Shown here piece by piece: positions 1 through 5,443 of a stretch of 9,721 nucleotides of DNA. The stretch covers positions 1 through 9,721 of the forward strand of contig CAAGMP010000062.1 in NCBI GenBank assembly GCA_900771065.1, given 5' to 3'. Each line of letters opens with the position of its first letter. The stretch's first letter is position 1. This DNA is from an uncultured Acinetobacter sp. (GTDB taxonomy: Bacteria; Pseudomonadota; Gammaproteobacteria; Pseudomonadales; Moraxellaceae). The position numbers were made by a program, and so were the translations under genes. The notes beneath the pieces were generated by a model. That model was not told where the DNA came from, did not search any database, and was given only the letters and a program-made list of their open reading frames with translations.

Positions 1-1317
1 CAATCACCTTATTTTGATGTGGAAACAATACAATATCGTTTAAATTTATTGCAGCGTTATCGTTCTTCAAAAACGATTCATGATTTAATTCACATATTAC
101 GTGAAGAGTTAAGATATGACACGGCAAATATTTCGCATCCCATGTTATATAGCGTTTCTTTTGTCGGCACAAAAAAAGTTATTGAAGATTATTTGACTGA
201 AGTCAGCCAAGCGTTAATTTTTGTCGCACAAGCAGACGAAAATGTTTTATCTAAGTCAGAAAAAATTAAATTTTTTGAAGCTTGTAAAAAAACTTATGGT
301 CAACCTGCAATTATGTTTTCTGGTGGTGCAACTTTAGGTTTATTTCATACGGGTGTTTGTAAGGCTTTACTTGAACAAGATTTAATGCCAGATGTAATTT
401 CGGGCGCAAGTGCAGGCGCTATTTTTGCAGGGTTGTTAGGAACAGTCCCTAAATCAAAAATGATGGATGTGATTACGCAATATTACTTTGTCAATGAACC
501 ATTGAGTTTTAAAAGAATATTTAAAATATTACAGCAAAAACAAGGTATTGCAGATATTCAAGCCTTGCAGAATTTTTTAATTGAGTTATTTGCAGATATA
601 ACCTTTGAAGAAGCTTTTGATTGTTCGGGAAAGCATATTAATGTCGCAGTTGCGCCATATCATACGTTAAATAAAGCACGAATTATGAATAAATACACTT
701 CACCTGACTTATTAGTTTGGAGTGCAGTGTTGGCATCTTGTGCTGTTCCTGTTTTATTTCCTGCGGTGCAGTTAACCAGCAAACGCTATGATGGGCAATA
801 TACTCCGTATATGGCAAATACAAAATGGGTCGATGGCAGTATGCGAATTGATTTTCCGCAAGGGAAAATGGCACGTTTATATAATTTAAATTATACCATT
901 GCCAGTCAATCTAACCCGCATATTGTACCTTTTTTACAATCTGATTTAGCGCGTTTTCGTAAAGATTTACTGAGTTGGCCACAACGTATTTTAAGAAGAC
1001 AAGGTACTGAAATTGCCAAAGAATTAATTGATTTTTCACGTGATAGAGCCAAATTTATTCCAATTGCCCAGCATTTTTTAGATTTAGGTTATGGTATTTT
1101 AGATCAACGTTATTATGGCAATATTAATATTTTTGGACATTTTAATTTACGCCACTATGGTTATATGTTGCAAAATCCAAATCCAAAATTATTTAAAATT
1201 TTACAAAAAGAGGGTGAACGTGCCACGTGGCCTAAAATTGCAGCGATTGAAGCTTATGCACGTACAGGTAAAACCATTGATTTCTGCTTAAATTTATTGG
1301 CGCAACATGAGCCCTAA
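1..1317 (+). CDS. DUF3336/patatin-like phospholipase (lipase), 5' end cut by the window edge
   Basis: Serine hydrolase of the patatin superfamily, expected to cleave acyl esters of phospholipids or triacylglycerols at the membrane; the real substrate is unknown. The frame is open to base 1, and the residues before the GTG at base 19 (YFD and on) read like the family's N-terminal region. That GTG is therefore probably an internal valine, and the true start lies outside. Visible are 438 codons. Roughly the first 105 resemble DUF3336, the N-terminal domain found in bacterial patatins and yeast TGL3/4/5 lipases. Next comes the oxyanion motif GGATLG (322-339), the nucleophile elbow GASAG with catalytic Ser at 409-411, and the dyad Asp in VDGS at 832-834. 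The catalytic pair is intact. No signal peptide can be judged because the N-terminus is missing. The stop overlaps the start of the kinase gene by 11 bases, so the two are probably translated from one message. Confidence 0.9.
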   Translation, partial: QSPYFDVETIQYRLNLLQRYRSSKTIHDLIHILREELRYDTANISHPMLYSVSFVGTKKVIEDYLTEVSQALIFVAQADENVLSKSEKIKFFEACKKTYGQPAIMFSGGATLGLFHTGVCKALLEQDLMPDVISGASAGAIFAGLLGTVPKSKMMDVITQYYFVNEPLSFKRIFKILQQKQGIADIQALQNFLIELFADITFEEAFDCSGKHINVAVAPYHTLNKARIMNKYTSPDLLVWSAVLASCAVPVLFPAVQLTSKRYDGQYTPYMANTKWVDGSMRIDFPQGKMARLYNLNYTIASQSNPHIVPFLQSDLARFRKDLLSWPQRILRRQGTEIAKELIDFSRDRAKFIPIAQHFLDLGYGILDQRYYGNINIFGHFNLRHYGYMLQNPNPKLFKILQKEGERATWPKIAAIEAYARTGKTIDFCLNLLAQHEP

Positions 1318-2077
1318 TTTAATTCTCAAAACTCAAGCTAAAAGTTTACAATTGGGTCGAAGACTGTATCAATATCAGGTAGATCAAGATTTTTTTTGGT
1401 TAAAAACACACGTTGTTTTAGATCAGTCAGAATCGCATTTGGGGTTTTTGCGTGAATTAAGTTTTTATCAACAAATTGATGTTAAGCTACAAAATATTTG
1501 TTTACCTGCCAAAATTTTAAACTTAGAAACCATTTTTCCTCATTATGAATTTGCAGAACAAACTTTGTGTTTGCCACATCATCAATTTTTATTTAAACCT
1601 ATTTCTCAACTAGATATCGTACAAATTAAACAGATAGTTTTTTCTGCAATGTGTGCTTTACAGCAATTATTTGATGCGGGATGGGTGCATGGTGATTTAA
1701 AACCACAACACTTTTTAACTGATTTATCACGTGTTTATTTAATTGATTTTGAATATAGTTTTCAGCTCAAAAATAATCCACCATTAATGTTAAATGCAAC
1801 ACCACGTTATATGGCACCTGAGTTATTTAATGGTGCGGCTAAAAGTATTCGAAGTGATTTGTATGCTTTGGGTATTATTTTATATGAATGGTTAAGCCAA
1901 AAAAAATTACAAGCAAAGGATTATCACCAATGGGCAATTTTGCATTGTCAAAAGCTAAAAATTGAGTTACCTGAATCTTATCGTTGTTTTGAGCCTCTTT
2001 TAACACAACTTTTATTTAAACATGCTGAAAACAGAACAATAGATTTTGATCAGTTAAAAGCGAATCTAAACAGCTAA
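1307..2077 (+). CDS. Hanks-type serine/threonine protein kinase-like protein with atypical catalytic loop
   Basis: Small soluble kinase-fold protein of 256 residues, without a transmembrane or sensor domain, so little more than a bare kinase domain. The C-lobe is clear: catalytic loop HGDLKPQH at residues 128-135, metal motif DFE at 147-149 in place of DFG, TPRYMAPE at 165-172 (activation segment end with APE), and SDLYALG at 183-189, equivalent to subdomain IX. The N-lobe is weak: no glycine-rich loop is evident, and K33 with E50 is only my guess for the Lys-Glu pair. The Asn that normally closes the catalytic loop is His135, as in the QHFL/CHFL pattern I recall from WaaP/InaA lipopolysaccharide kinases. 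It may phosphorylate a protein or a small molecule, or be a weakly active pseudokinase; the sequence does not decide. The start is the ATG inside the end of the lipase gene. No good Shine-Dalgarno precedes it, which suggests translational coupling. A poly-T-rich inverted repeat follows the stop. Confidence 0.8.
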   Translation: MSPNLILKTQAKSLQLGRRLYQYQVDQDFFWLKTHVVLDQSESHLGFLRELSFYQQIDVKLQNICLPAKILNLETIFPHYEFAEQTLCLPHHQFLFKPISQLDIVQIKQIVFSAMCALQQLFDAGWVHGDLKPQHFLTDLSRVYLIDFEYSFQLKNNPPLMLNATPRYMAPELFNGAAKSIRSDLYALGIILYEWLSQKKLQAKDYHQWAILHCQKLKIELPESYRCFEPLLTQLLFKHAENRTIDFDQLKANLNS

Positions 2078-2083
2078 TACGTG

Positions 2084-2119
2084 AATAAAAAAGAAAAAAG
2101 ATCATTTTTGTTTTTTATT
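2084..2119 (+). terminator. Possible weak terminator after the kinase gene
   Basis: An A-rich arm (2084-2098) and a T-rich arm (2105-2119) form an inverted repeat with a six-base loop. One G-G mismatch (2093/2110) interrupts it. The right arm supplies a long T-rich tract. The stem contains only A-T pairs, so its strength is doubtful. Position just past the kinase stop supports the call. Confidence 0.4.
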
Positions 2120-2126
2120 TATGCAA

Positions 2127-2190
2127 ATGCACATTTTTTTAAAAAAAATACTTGTCATAGGGTAATCATCTCTATATTATACACAGCCAT
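2127..2190 (+). promoter_or_regulatory. Promoter of the tRNA operon with upstream A/T tract
   Basis: The -35 element is TTGTCA (2152-2157). A 17-base spacer leads to a -10 element TATTAT (2175-2180). Transcription would start near 2186-2189, a few bases before the first tRNA at 2192. A run of seven T and eight A (2134-2148) lies at about -40 to -55, where UP elements bind the RNA polymerase alpha subunits. This arrangement is typical of strong stable-RNA promoters. The elements are seen directly; promoter activity is inferred. Confidence 0.72.
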
Positions 2191-2191
2191 T

Positions 2192-2276
2192 GGGGACGTG
2201 GCGAAATTGGTAGACGCACTGGATTTAGGTTCCAGCGCCGCAAGGTGTGAGAGTTCGAGTCTCTCCGTCCCCACCA
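2192..2276 (+). tRNA. tRNA-Leu(UAG), copy 1
   Basis: Class II tRNA of 85 bases with encoded CCA. The acceptor stem pairs GGGGACG (2192-2198) with CGTCCCC (2266-2272), with discriminator A at 2273. The anticodon stem CTGGA/TCCAG encloses loop TTTAGGT, giving anticodon TAG at 2226-2228, which reads CUA and, by wobble, other CUN leucine codons. A long variable arm (stem GCC/GGT, loop GCAA) is as expected for leucine. The T arm is GAGAG/CTCTC with TTCGAGT loop. It is the first gene of a three-tRNA operon and is identical to copy 2. Confidence 0.97.
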
Positions 2277-2280
2277 AAAT

Positions 2281-2354
2281 AGAGGATTGGTGTAATGGTA
2301 GCATGACGGTCTCCAAAACCGTTCGTCAAGGTTCGAATCCTTGATCCTCTGCCA
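2281..2354 (+). tRNA. tRNA-Trp(CCA)
   Basis: Class I tRNA of 74 bases with encoded CCA, four bases after the first tRNA-Leu. The acceptor stem AGAGGAT/ATCCTCT is fully paired, with discriminator G at 2351. The anticodon stem ACGGT/ACCGT encloses CTCCAAA, giving anticodon CCA at 2313-2315 for UGG. The T arm CAAGG/CCTTG carries the TTCGAAT loop. G73, A1-U72 and G2-C71 match known tryptophanyl-tRNA synthetase identity elements. The D arm is unusual: stem 2290-2293 with 2301-2304 contains two G-U pairs, the loop is only AATGGTA, and the variable loop is four bases. These recall glycine or glutamine tRNAs more than the enterobacterial tRNA-Trp I know. Confidence 0.93.
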
Positions 2355-2366
2355 AATTTAAAAAAT

Positions 2367-2381
2367 CCAACTAAAAGTTGG
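2367..2381 (+). other. Small hairpin in the tRNA-Trp/tRNA-Leu spacer
   Basis: CCAAC (2367-2371) and GTTGG (2377-2381) pair perfectly around loop TAAAA, between the CCA end of tRNA-Trp and copy 2 of tRNA-Leu. No T-tract follows, so it is not a terminator. A role as a spacer structure during processing of the tRNA precursor is plausible but inferred. Confidence 0.5.
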
Positions 2382-2390
2382 TACCCAGAT

Positions 2391-2475
2391 GGGGACGTGG
2401 CGAAATTGGTAGACGCACTGGATTTAGGTTCCAGCGCCGCAAGGTGTGAGAGTTCGAGTCTCTCCGTCCCCACCA
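2391..2475 (+). tRNA. tRNA-Leu(UAG), copy 2
   Basis: An 85-base class II tRNA, base-for-base identical to the copy at 2192-2276, with anticodon TAG at 2425-2427 and encoded CCA at 2473-2475. It is the last gene of the operon. The intrinsic terminator starts eight bases after its CCA end. Identity over the full gene while the flanks differ suggests a recent duplication or continuing gene conversion. Confidence 0.97.
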
Positions 2476-2482
2476 AGTGAAC

Positions 2483-2509
2483 AAGCAAGGTTATTGACCT
2501 TGCTTTTTT
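2483..2509 (+). terminator. Intrinsic terminator of the tRNA operon
   Basis: Stem AAGCAAGG (2483-2490) pairs with CCTTGCTT (2498-2505) around the seven-base loop TTATTGA. It ends in a run of six T (2504-2509). It directly follows the second tRNA-Leu. Confidence 0.9.
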
Positions 2510-2523
2510 GTGTTTTAAAGGTG

Positions 2524-2556
2524 AAAAATCTATCTTTCCATTGAAAAGATAGATTT
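2524..2556 (-). terminator. Intrinsic terminator of the 68-residue unknown gene
   Basis: Arms 2526-2537 and 2545-2556 form a perfect 12-base-pair stem with a seven-base loop. Read on the minus strand, the stem runs into five T (2528 down to 2524). It lies about 45 bases past the stop of the minus-strand gene at 2602. It faces the terminator of the tRNA operon, so the two converging units are insulated from each other. The plus-strand reading lacks a T-tract. Confidence 0.7.
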
Positions 2557-2601
2557 GAAAGCGAAAGCGTGAGTTTTCTCGTGTTAGATTTGACTATAAA
2601 A

Positions 2602-2808
2602 TCAAGCTTTTAAATGGTCTTCGAACTCTTCTCCCAATTGCATAGCCAAAGCATTGCCTGACAATTCACAAGTCACCAAACCATATTCTTTTTTAAAACT
2701 AAATGTAAAACCGCGATCATCTGCTAAGGTTTTAACAGAATAACCTAATTTTTCTAACCAAATTCTAAATGCAAGTAAATTTTTTGCTTTAACGACTCTT
2801 TTTTTCAC
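2602..2808 (-). CDS. Conserved-looking small protein of unknown function (68 aa)
   Basis: I do not recognise this family. The chosen start is the GTG at 2808-2806, because AGGA (2817-2820) sits eight bases upstream. A longer reading to 2886 would add an N-terminal stretch without a ribosome site and is less likely. The protein begins with a very basic segment (KKRVVKAK at residues 2-9), then a mixed alpha/beta-looking body and an acidic C-terminal tail (EEFEDH). It has no signal peptide, membrane segment or cysteine pair beyond a single Cys. The basic start and small size would fit a nucleic-acid or ribosome-associated protein, but that is only a guess. It is monocistronic, with its own terminator, beside the tRNA operon. 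Codon use resembles the neighbours. Confidence 0.62.
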   Translation of the reverse strand: MKKRVVKAKNLLAFRIWLEKLGYSVKTLADDRGFTFSFKKEYGLVTCELSGNALAMQLGEEFEDHLKA

Positions 2809-3042
2809 GAGAGAATTCCTTTTGTAAACAATCACGAATACATATTTAATAAGGGTTAATGCTAAAATTTTAAAGGGATGTTGCAAAGAAAAACATTTAT
2901 TTTTTATAAAAATAATGGAAATTAAAAATAAAAATAAATTAACATATTGTATTTATTAAAAATAATAATTTAAAAATAAACGTAAGAAAATATTAGCAAT
3001 ATTTTGTTTAAAATAGATAAATCAAAATTTTTGGAAATAACA
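2809..3042. promoter_or_regulatory. Very AT-rich divergent intergenic region
   Basis: This 234-base gap separates two divergent small genes and should hold both promoters. By direct count only 19 of 162 bases from 2881 to 3042 are G or C. Many phased A and T runs are present. A weak plus-strand candidate promoter is TTAACA (2939-2944) with TAATAA (2963-2968), spacer 18. No convincing minus-strand promoter stands out, because too many AT hexamers fit. Confidence 0.45.
2987..3005. repeat. AT-rich inverted repeat upstream of the 87-residue gene
   Basis: AAAATATT (2987-2994) and AATATTTT (2998-3005) are perfect complements separated by AGC. The centre is about 45 bases before the ATG at 3043. 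It could be an operator half-site pair or a leader hairpin. In such AT-rich DNA an eight-base match may also arise by chance. Confidence 0.45.
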
Positions 3043-3306
3043 ATGAGAATTGAAGAGCAAGTGCAACAGCAAATACAGACCATGTTGGCACAAAATTTAC
3101 AACCTGTTGCAGTGATGCTCGGGCATGAAGATTGGTTGATTTTTTCAGAACAATCAAAAGTTGCTTATACTCCTTTTGGTAGTGCACGCAGATATCAACC
3201 TGCTTTGGGCAATTTACTTTTAGTTCGAGTCGATGAAATGAATAAAACTCAGGTTGTTACACAAACTGAGTTAGATCAGTATGCCCAAACTCATCAAATT
3301 TTATAA
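3043..3306 (+). CDS. Small protein of unknown function (87 aa)
   Basis: I do not recognise this family. The chosen start is the ATG at 3043, preceded by GGAA at 3033-3036 with a six-base spacer. An upstream TTG at 3004 in the same frame has no ribosome site. The first 25 residues are glutamine-rich and likely helical (EEQVQQQIQTMLAQN). A strand-rich middle follows (VAVMLGHEDWLIFSE), then a basic GSARRYQ segment, a hydrophobic stretch (GNLLLVRVDE) and a Q/T-rich tail. There is no signal peptide, transmembrane helix or cysteine. It is probably a soluble single-domain protein. It runs head-on into gloB, the stop codons being one base apart, with no clear terminator between them. Confidence 0.65.
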   Translation: MRIEEQVQQQIQTMLAQNLQPVAVMLGHEDWLIFSEQSKVAYTPFGSARRYQPALGNLLLVRVDEMNKTQVVTQTELDQYAQTHQIL

Positions 3307-3307
3307 T

Positions 3308-4039
3308 TTAGAATTGATCTTTCAATAGTCTAAGTTTTTGAAAATCTAAGACATTATTTACTCTTAAAAATGGATTGGTCGCTAATTCTATTTCTAATGT
3401 GCTAGGTAAGGTGATTTGTCTATTTTTTTCCATTTCAGCAATTTGTTGATAACGTTGTTGAATGGCAGCATTGTTTGGTTCAACATGGCGGGCAAACTGA
3501 GCATTTGACCATGTGTATTCATGTGTGCAATATACTTTGGTCTGTTTAGGTAATTGGGCTAGTTTTTGTAATGAGTGAAACATTTGTTCAAATGTGCCTT
3601 CAAAAACTCGCCCACAGCCCATTGCAAATAAGGTATCGCCGCAAAATAATGCATTTAGTTCTGAAATAAAATACACAATATGTCCAAGTGTATGACCAGG
3701 AACTGCAATGATTTCAATTTCTAATTCATGAAAGAAAAAGCGATCTTGATGATTTAACGGCCGATTAATAAAAGTAATTTTTTCTGCATCACGTTGTGAA
3801 CCATAAATCATTATTTCTTGATTTTGAGTTAATTCGGGTACACCACCAACATGATCTTTATGCCAATGGGTTAACCAAATTTGTTTAATTTTCAAATGAT
3901 TTTCAGCACAATAATTTTGAACAAGTTGTGCTTCTGTTGGGTCAATTACCATAACTTCTTGGCTAGGTGTATGTTCAATTAACCAAATATAATTGCGTAG
4001 TGCATTTTTAACATCTAAATAGTGGATTTTAAATGACAT
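3308..4039 (-). CDS. gloB: Hydroxyacylglutathione hydrolase (glyoxalase II)
   Basis: Cytoplasmic metallo-beta-lactamase-fold enzyme that hydrolyses S-D-lactoylglutathione to D-lactate and glutathione, the second step of methylglyoxal detoxification after glyoxalase I. With the ATG at 4039 the protein is 243 residues, close to the usual 250 or so. All seven metal ligands of the family are visible: THWHKDH (H58, H60, D62, H63), H116 in PGHTLGH, D135 in FCGDTLF and H173 in CTHEYTWSN, the last motif also shaping the glutathione site. The ATG at 4039 is preferred over the TTG two codons upstream, because GGAG (4048-4051) is eight bases before it. A strong terminator lies between alaA and this gene and ends six bases before the ribosome site. 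Expression therefore needs either read-through from alaA or a promoter inside its 3' end. Confidence 0.95.
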   Translation of the reverse strand: MSFKIHYLDVKNALRNYIWLIEHTPSQEVMVIDPTEAQLVQNYCAENHLKIKQIWLTHWHKDHVGGVPELTQNQEIMIYGSQRDAEKITFINRPLNHQDRFFFHELEIEIIAVPGHTLGHIVYFISELNALFCGDTLFAMGCGRVFEGTFEQMFHSLQKLAQLPKQTKVYCTHEYTWSNAQFARHVEPNNAAIQQRYQQIAEMEKNRQITLPSTLEIELATNPFLRVNNVLDFQKLRLLKDQF

Positions 4040-4056
4040 TGTCAAAACTCCAAGAC

Positions 4057-4082
4057 AAAAAAGCCAAGCGGGTGCTTGGCTT
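4057..4082 (-). terminator. Intrinsic terminator between alaA and gloB
   Basis: Read on the minus strand, AAGCCAAGC pairs with GCTTGGCTT around loop ACCC. A run of six T (4062-4057) follows. This is a GC-containing nine-pair stem 15 bases past the alaA stop. It sits immediately upstream of the gloB ribosome site, so it may act as an attenuator as well as a terminator. Confidence 0.88.
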
Positions 4083-4097
4083 CAATTTGATTTAAAA

Positions 4098-5333
4098 TTA
4101 GCGAATTTTAGCTAAGAAGCGACCTAAACGGGTTAATGCTTCACGTAATTCATTTTCGGCAGGTAGAAATACCACACGGAAATGATCAGGCGTTGGCCAG
4201 TTAAATCCTGTACCTTGCACTAAAAGCACTTTTTCAGCTTTTAATAAATCGAGCATGAGTTTTTCATCATCTTCAATATGATATACATTTGGATCTAAAC
4301 GTGGGAAGCAGTACATTGCCCCTTCAGGTTTAACACATGAAACTCCCGGAATTTCATTGAGCATTTCCCAAGCAATGTTGCGTTGCTCATACAAACGACC
4401 ACCCGGACGAATTAAATCGTTAATTGATTGATAACCACCTAATGCGGTTTGAATAGCATATTGCGCTTGATGATTTGCACACAAACGCATTGAGGCAAGC
4501 ATATCTAAACCTTCAATATAATCTAATGCGCGTGATTTATTTCCTGTAATTGCCATCCAACCTGAGCGAAAACCTGCAATACGATAAGATTTAGATAAAC
4601 CATTAAACGAAATACACAGCTGTTCACCAGCTAAAGCTGCAACAGCAACGTGTTCAATGCCATCATAAACAATTTTGTCATAAATTTCGTCAGCAAATAA
4701 AATTAGGTCATATTTTTTTGCTAAAGCTACAATTTGCTCTAAAACATGGCGTGGATAAACTGAACCCGTTGGGTTGTTCGGGTTAATGATGACGATACCG
4801 CGCGTATTTGGCGTAATTTTACTTTCCATATCCGCAATATCGGGATACCAATGATTTTCTTCATCACATTTGTAATGAATCGCTGTACCACCCGACAAGT
4901 TGACAGCCGCTGTCCACAATGGATAGTCAGGCATTGGAACGAGCATTTCATCGCCATCATCAAGTAAACCTTGCATTGCCATGACAATTAATTCGGACAC
5001 GCCATTGCCAATATACACGTCATTGACATGCATATTTAAAATGCCTTTTTGTTGATAATATTGACAAATTGCTTTACGAGCTGGAAAAATACCTTTTGAA
5101 TCTGTATAACCAATGGCATTAGGTAAATTTAATGCAACATCGTTGATAATTTCTTGAGGTGCTTCAAAACCAAATGGAGCAGGGTTTCCAATATTAAGTT
5201 TAATAATTTTATGACCCGCTTCTTCCATTTCATTGGCCGCTCGTAACACAGGTCCGCGAATGTCGTAGCATACATGCTCGAGTTTGGAAGATTTTTTGAT
5301 TTCGCGTGGATGAGTGTTACCTATAACGGACAT
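4098..5333 (-). CDS. alaA: Glutamate-pyruvate aminotransferase (alanine transaminase)
   Basis: PLP-dependent class I/II aminotransferase that makes alanine from pyruvate and glutamate in the cytoplasm. The sequence aligns by eye along its whole length with E. coli AlaA (YfbQ). Shared blocks include KSSKLE near the N-terminus, LNIGNPAPFGF, NGVSELIV, PMPDYPLWTAAV, INPNNPTGSVY and ADEIYDKIVYD. The PLP lysine is K248 in NGLSKSYR, and the substrate arginine segment is HFRVVFLP. With the ATG at 5333 the protein is 411 residues against 405 in E. coli, with an eight-residue longer N-terminus. The alternative ATG at 5357 has no ribosome site, while GGA lies seven bases before 5333. The gene is divergent from msrB across about 146 bases containing an inverted repeat over its likely -10, and it ends at a terminator before gloB. 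Confidence 0.95.
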   Translation of the reverse strand: MSVIGNTHPREIKKSSKLEHVCYDIRGPVLRAANEMEEAGHKIIKLNIGNPAPFGFEAPQEIINDVALNLPNAIGYTDSKGIFPARKAICQYYQQKGILNMHVNDVYIGNGVSELIVMAMQGLLDDGDEMLVPMPDYPLWTAAVNLSGGTAIHYKCDEENHWYPDIADMESKITPNTRGIVIINPNNPTGSVYPRHVLEQIVALAKKYDLILFADEIYDKIVYDGIEHVAVAALAGEQLCISFNGLSKSYRIAGFRSGWMAITGNKSRALDYIEGLDMLASMRLCANHQAQYAIQTALGGYQSINDLIRPGGRLYEQRNIAWEMLNEIPGVSCVKPEGAMYCFPRLDPNVYHIEDDEKLMLDLLKAEKVLLVQGTGFNWPTPDHFRVVFLPAENELREALTRLGRFLAKIR

Positions 5334-5364
5334 GATTTGATCCAATAAAAAGTACATAAATTAA

Positions 5365-5388
5365 ATAGATTACAGCAACATAATCTAT
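5365..5388. repeat. Inverted repeat in the alaA promoter/leader (possible operator)
   Basis: ATAGATTA (5365-5372) and TAATCTAT (5381-5388) are perfect complements with the eight-base spacer CAGCAACA. The right arm overlaps the proposed alaA -10 element (5384-5389). It could bind a dimeric repressor, or form a hairpin in the alaA leader. The regulator is not known; Lrp controls alaA in E. coli, but the resemblance to an Lrp site is not clear. Confidence 0.55.
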
Positions 5389-5413
5389 ACTGAATAAGCT
5401 AGATATTTTTCAA
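5384..5413 (-). promoter_or_regulatory. Candidate alaA promoter
   Basis: On the minus strand TTGAAA (5413-5408) is followed after 18 bases by TATAGA (5389-5384). Both are partial matches to sigma-70 consensus. It would give a leader of about 45 bases. It is the best candidate in the gap but unproven. Confidence 0.45.
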
Positions 5414-5426
5414 TGACTAGCGTAAA

Positions 5427-5432
5427 TATAAA
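5427..5432 (+). promoter_or_regulatory. Candidate -10 element of the msrB-gpx operon
   Basis: TATAAA at 5427-5432 is a good -10 match at the expected distance for a start near 5439. No convincing -35 element lies upstream, only AT-rich sequence. An activator may be needed, or another hexamer may be used. Confidence 0.4.
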
Positions 5433-5443
5433 ACTATTAAAGC

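Larger units (their letters stand above)
2191..2476 (+). repeat. Direct repeat pair of 87 bases formed by the twin tRNA-Leu genes
   Basis: Bases 2191-2277 and 2390-2476 are identical: the tRNA plus one flanking base on each side. Similarity stops at once outside. The repeat period is 199 bases, and the unit between the copies carries tRNA-Trp and the small hairpin. Confidence 0.95.

Noticed and set aside
19..21. GTG as the start of the lipase
   Set aside because: The frame continues to base 1 and the preceding residues fit the DUF3336 region, so the gene is cut by the window edge.
683..874. Minus-strand 63-codon frame inside the lipase gene
   Set aside because: Shadow of a well-supported coding sequence, with no ribosome site or family resemblance.
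2081..2344. Plus-strand 87-codon open frame after the kinase
   Set aside because: It runs through the tRNA-Leu and tRNA-Trp genes; the apparent protein is a translation of tRNA sequence.
2225..2488. Minus-strand 87-codon open frame over the tRNA cluster
   Set aside because: It is the antisense of tRNA genes and shows the familiar spurious peptides (GSRIRTLTNG, ETRTLTPCGAG) often misannotated in genomes.
2192..2509. tRNA cluster as an integration site for a mobile element
   Set aside because: No integrase gene and no partial duplicate of a tRNA 3' end were seen in the window; the only repeat is the full second tRNA-Leu gene.
2557..2585. Short GCGAAAGC / GAGTTTTCTC hairpin-like pieces after the small-gene terminator
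   Set aside because: Stems are only two or three base pairs and show no consistent structure.
4739..4987. Minus-strand 82-codon frame inside alaA
   Set aside because: Alternative frame of alaA, whose own frame is conserved throughout.
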